DNA from: Gemmatimonadota bacterium
Lineage (GTDB): Bacteria; Gemmatimonadota; Gemmatimonadetes; Gemmatimonadales; Gemmatimonadaceae
Length of the DNA stretch: 64,000 nucleotides
Assembly: GCA_016182795.1 (NCBI GenBank)
Contig: JACPFW010000015.1
Coordinates: forward strand, 248,001-312,000
Direction: 5' to 3'
A model generated the notes under the pieces. That model worked only from the letters and a program-made list of their open reading frames with translations, did no database searches and had not been told where the DNA came from. Position 1 is the stretch's first letter; every line of letters starts with the position of its first letter. Made by a program: the position numbers and the translations under genes. Below are positions 62,761 to 64,000 of this stretch, in pieces.

Positions 62761-64000
62761 CTAAGGCAGAAGGCGAAGGTCGAGCGCCGCGATGGCCGCG
62801 TCGAGCACCGCGTCGCGCTTGCGCAGCTGCTCGACGCGCCGCTGCAGCACGTTCTCCTCGGTGAGCCGCTCCTGCGGCGCCGCTTGCTGGGCACTGACCA
62901 CCAGTCGTTCGACACCCGAGAAGCGCGAACGCAGTGCGGCGAGCACGTACTCCGCACCCTGACGAATGGCATCCCCGTGCACGTCGGTATCCACGGCGAG
63001 TGTAATGGTGCCGCTGCCCGACACCGCCTGCGGCGTGGCATGGTCGAGCATCGACGCCAGCGTACCGCGTCCGCCGCGCCGCACGGCGTCCACAATCTCG
63101 TCCCAGAACTCGGCGAGCCGATTGATTTCAGCAGGCACGGTGGTCGCCGGCGCCGCGACGTCGGCCGCGGGCGCCGCAGTGACGGCGGGCGCCGCCACTT
63201 GGGCGCGCGGAGCCGGACGCGCCGGCGGGGCGGCATCCACGCTGTCGCGCAGGCGGGGCGGCGGGGCGGATCGCGGGTCGCGCTCGCGTACAACCGACCC
63301 GCCGCCTGACGACGGCGGGGCAGACGGCGCGCCCATCACTCCCGTGAGCACGGCCTCGAGATCGAGCGTGCGGTCGAGCAGCGCAAAACGCACGAGCATG
63401 GTCTCGAACAGCAGCTGCTGCTGCGACGAGCGCCGGAAGTGCGGCTCCAGTTCCACCAGCAGGGTGAGCATGCGCACGAGTTCGGTCGCCTTGACGCGCG
63501 GCACGCGCGCCGTCAGCTCCTGGCGCATGCGGTCGCTGCTCTCGGGCGGCGTGCCGCCCAGCGCCAGCGCGAGCTGCGCGCGCAACACGTCGGCGAAGTC
63601 GGCAATGAGGACGTTGAAGTCCACGCCATGGTCGGCCAGCCGTCCCACTGCCGCAAAGACATCGCCGGCGCGTCGGTCGAGCACGAGGTCGAACAGCGCG
63701 AGCGTTTCGTCCTCCGGTACCAGCCCCAGCGCATCGCGCACGCGCTGCGGGGTGAGCGTGCCGTCACCCCACGCCAGCACCTGGTCGGTGAGCGAGAGCG
63801 CATCGCGCATCGACCCGTCGGCGGCGCGCGCCAGCATCGCCAGCGCCTCCGCCTCGGCCGGCACCTGCTCCTCGGCGAGCACCGCGGCAAGCCGCTCGCG
63901 CACGTCGGCCGGGCCGATGCGCTTGAGGTCGAACCGCTGCAGGCGGCTGAGCACCGGCGCCGCCGCCTGGGCAATCTTCTGCGGCTCCGTGGTGGCGAAG
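62761..64000 (-). CDS. dnaX: DNA polymerase III subunit gamma/tau, partial (5' end outside window)
   Basis: At least 413 residues are present; the gene enters from the right edge, so the ATP-binding Walker A motif and zinc module are not seen. The visible part begins FATTEPQKIAQAAAPVLSRLQRFDLKRI, the conserved clamp-loader segment after sensor 1, and continues with the lid and domain III (about 75-230). From about residue 235 it has the Pro/Ala-rich tau linker (APPRLRDSVDAAPPARPAPRAQ) and a final alpha-helical region. Programmed frameshift sites for gamma were not found in the visible part. It is the first gene of dnaX-ybaB-recR. Confidence 0.94.
   Translation of the reverse strand, partial: FATTEPQKIAQAAAPVLSRLQRFDLKRIGPADVRERLAAVLAEEQVPAEAEALAMLARAADGSMRDALSLTDQVLAWGDGTLTPQRVRDALGLVPEDETLALFDLVLDRRAGDVFAAVGRLADHGVDFNVLIADFADVLRAQLALALGGTPPESSDRMRQELTARVPRVKATELVRMLTLLVELEPHFRRSSQQQLLFETMLVRFALLDRTLDLEAVLTGVMGAPSAPPSSGGGSVVRERDPRSAPPPRLRDSVDAAPPARPAPRAQVAAPAVTAAPAADVAAPATTVPAEINRLAEFWDEIVDAVRRGGRGTLASMLDHATPQAVSGSGTITLAVDTDVHGDAIRQGAEYVLAALRSRFSGVERLVVSAQQAAPQERLTEENVLQRRVEQLRKRDAVLDAAIAALDLRLLP

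Overview
This is a GC-rich (roughly two-thirds G+C) bacterial chromosome segment that is dense in coding sequence. Its gene content fits a Gemmatimonadota-like soil or sediment bacterium: several giant sortilin-type BNR beta-propeller proteins, a DUF5916 outer-membrane protein, eukaryote-style Ser/Thr kinases, many FtsX/MacB-type permeases, an MglA/MglB pair and a bacillithiol-type deacetylase. The lineage is inferred from this mix of families; no rRNA or other decisive marker lies in the window.

Region 1 (1-4930) is unlike the rest. It holds small genes, all on the minus strand, most of them exported or membrane proteins, separated by imperfect palindromes of 70-140 bp whose ends match integron attC core sites (RYYYAAC ... 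GTTRRRY). I read it as a cassette array without a visible integron integrase (a CALIN). Cassettes encode a possible Mrr-like nuclease, a GNAT acetyltransferase remnant cut by an IS481/IS3-like transposase remnant, a glycine-zipper protein, a two-helix membrane protein, a lipoprotein, a secreted protein, an SdpI-family membrane protein and a 56-residue membrane peptide.

Region 2 (5020-19261) is a catabolic and surface block: a retaining-type GH97 glycosidase, three paralogous 1050-1100-residue BNR proteins, purine genes purE-purK and a small winged-helix regulator. Region 3 (19262-32900) starts with three copies of a 140-bp dyad repeat that runs into the end of a PLP-dependent aldolase gene and supplies its C-terminus. 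It continues with a DUF5916 protein, a KirBac potassium channel, a bacterial SET-domain protein, a succinate-semialdehyde-type dehydrogenase, and a large NtrY-like histidine kinase transcribed with a pseudokinase-kinase fusion.

Region 4 (33000-45650) encodes a TolC-type channel, a MacA-type adaptor and one MacB-type ATPase, followed by three consecutive A-B pairs of FtsX-type permeases, with an MFS transporter placed before the third pair. Region 5 (45670-53740) has a lipoprotein, an M28 peptidase, a Spy-like protein, SDR and RidA proteins, bshB1, kynB, an exported protein and a membrane Ser/Thr kinase. Region 6 (53830-64000) is housekeeping: YjbQ, a cysteine desulfurase with mnmA (tRNA 2-thiouridine), grpE-dnaJ, pgsA-cinA, mglB-mglA, and dnaX-ybaB-recR, with dnaX cut by the window edge.

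Intergenic DNA carries several repeat families: the 140-bp dyad repeat, hairpins built from GGCGGATGGCAGA-like units at three loci, and a long inverted repeat before recR. No tRNA, rRNA or CRISPR array was recognised.
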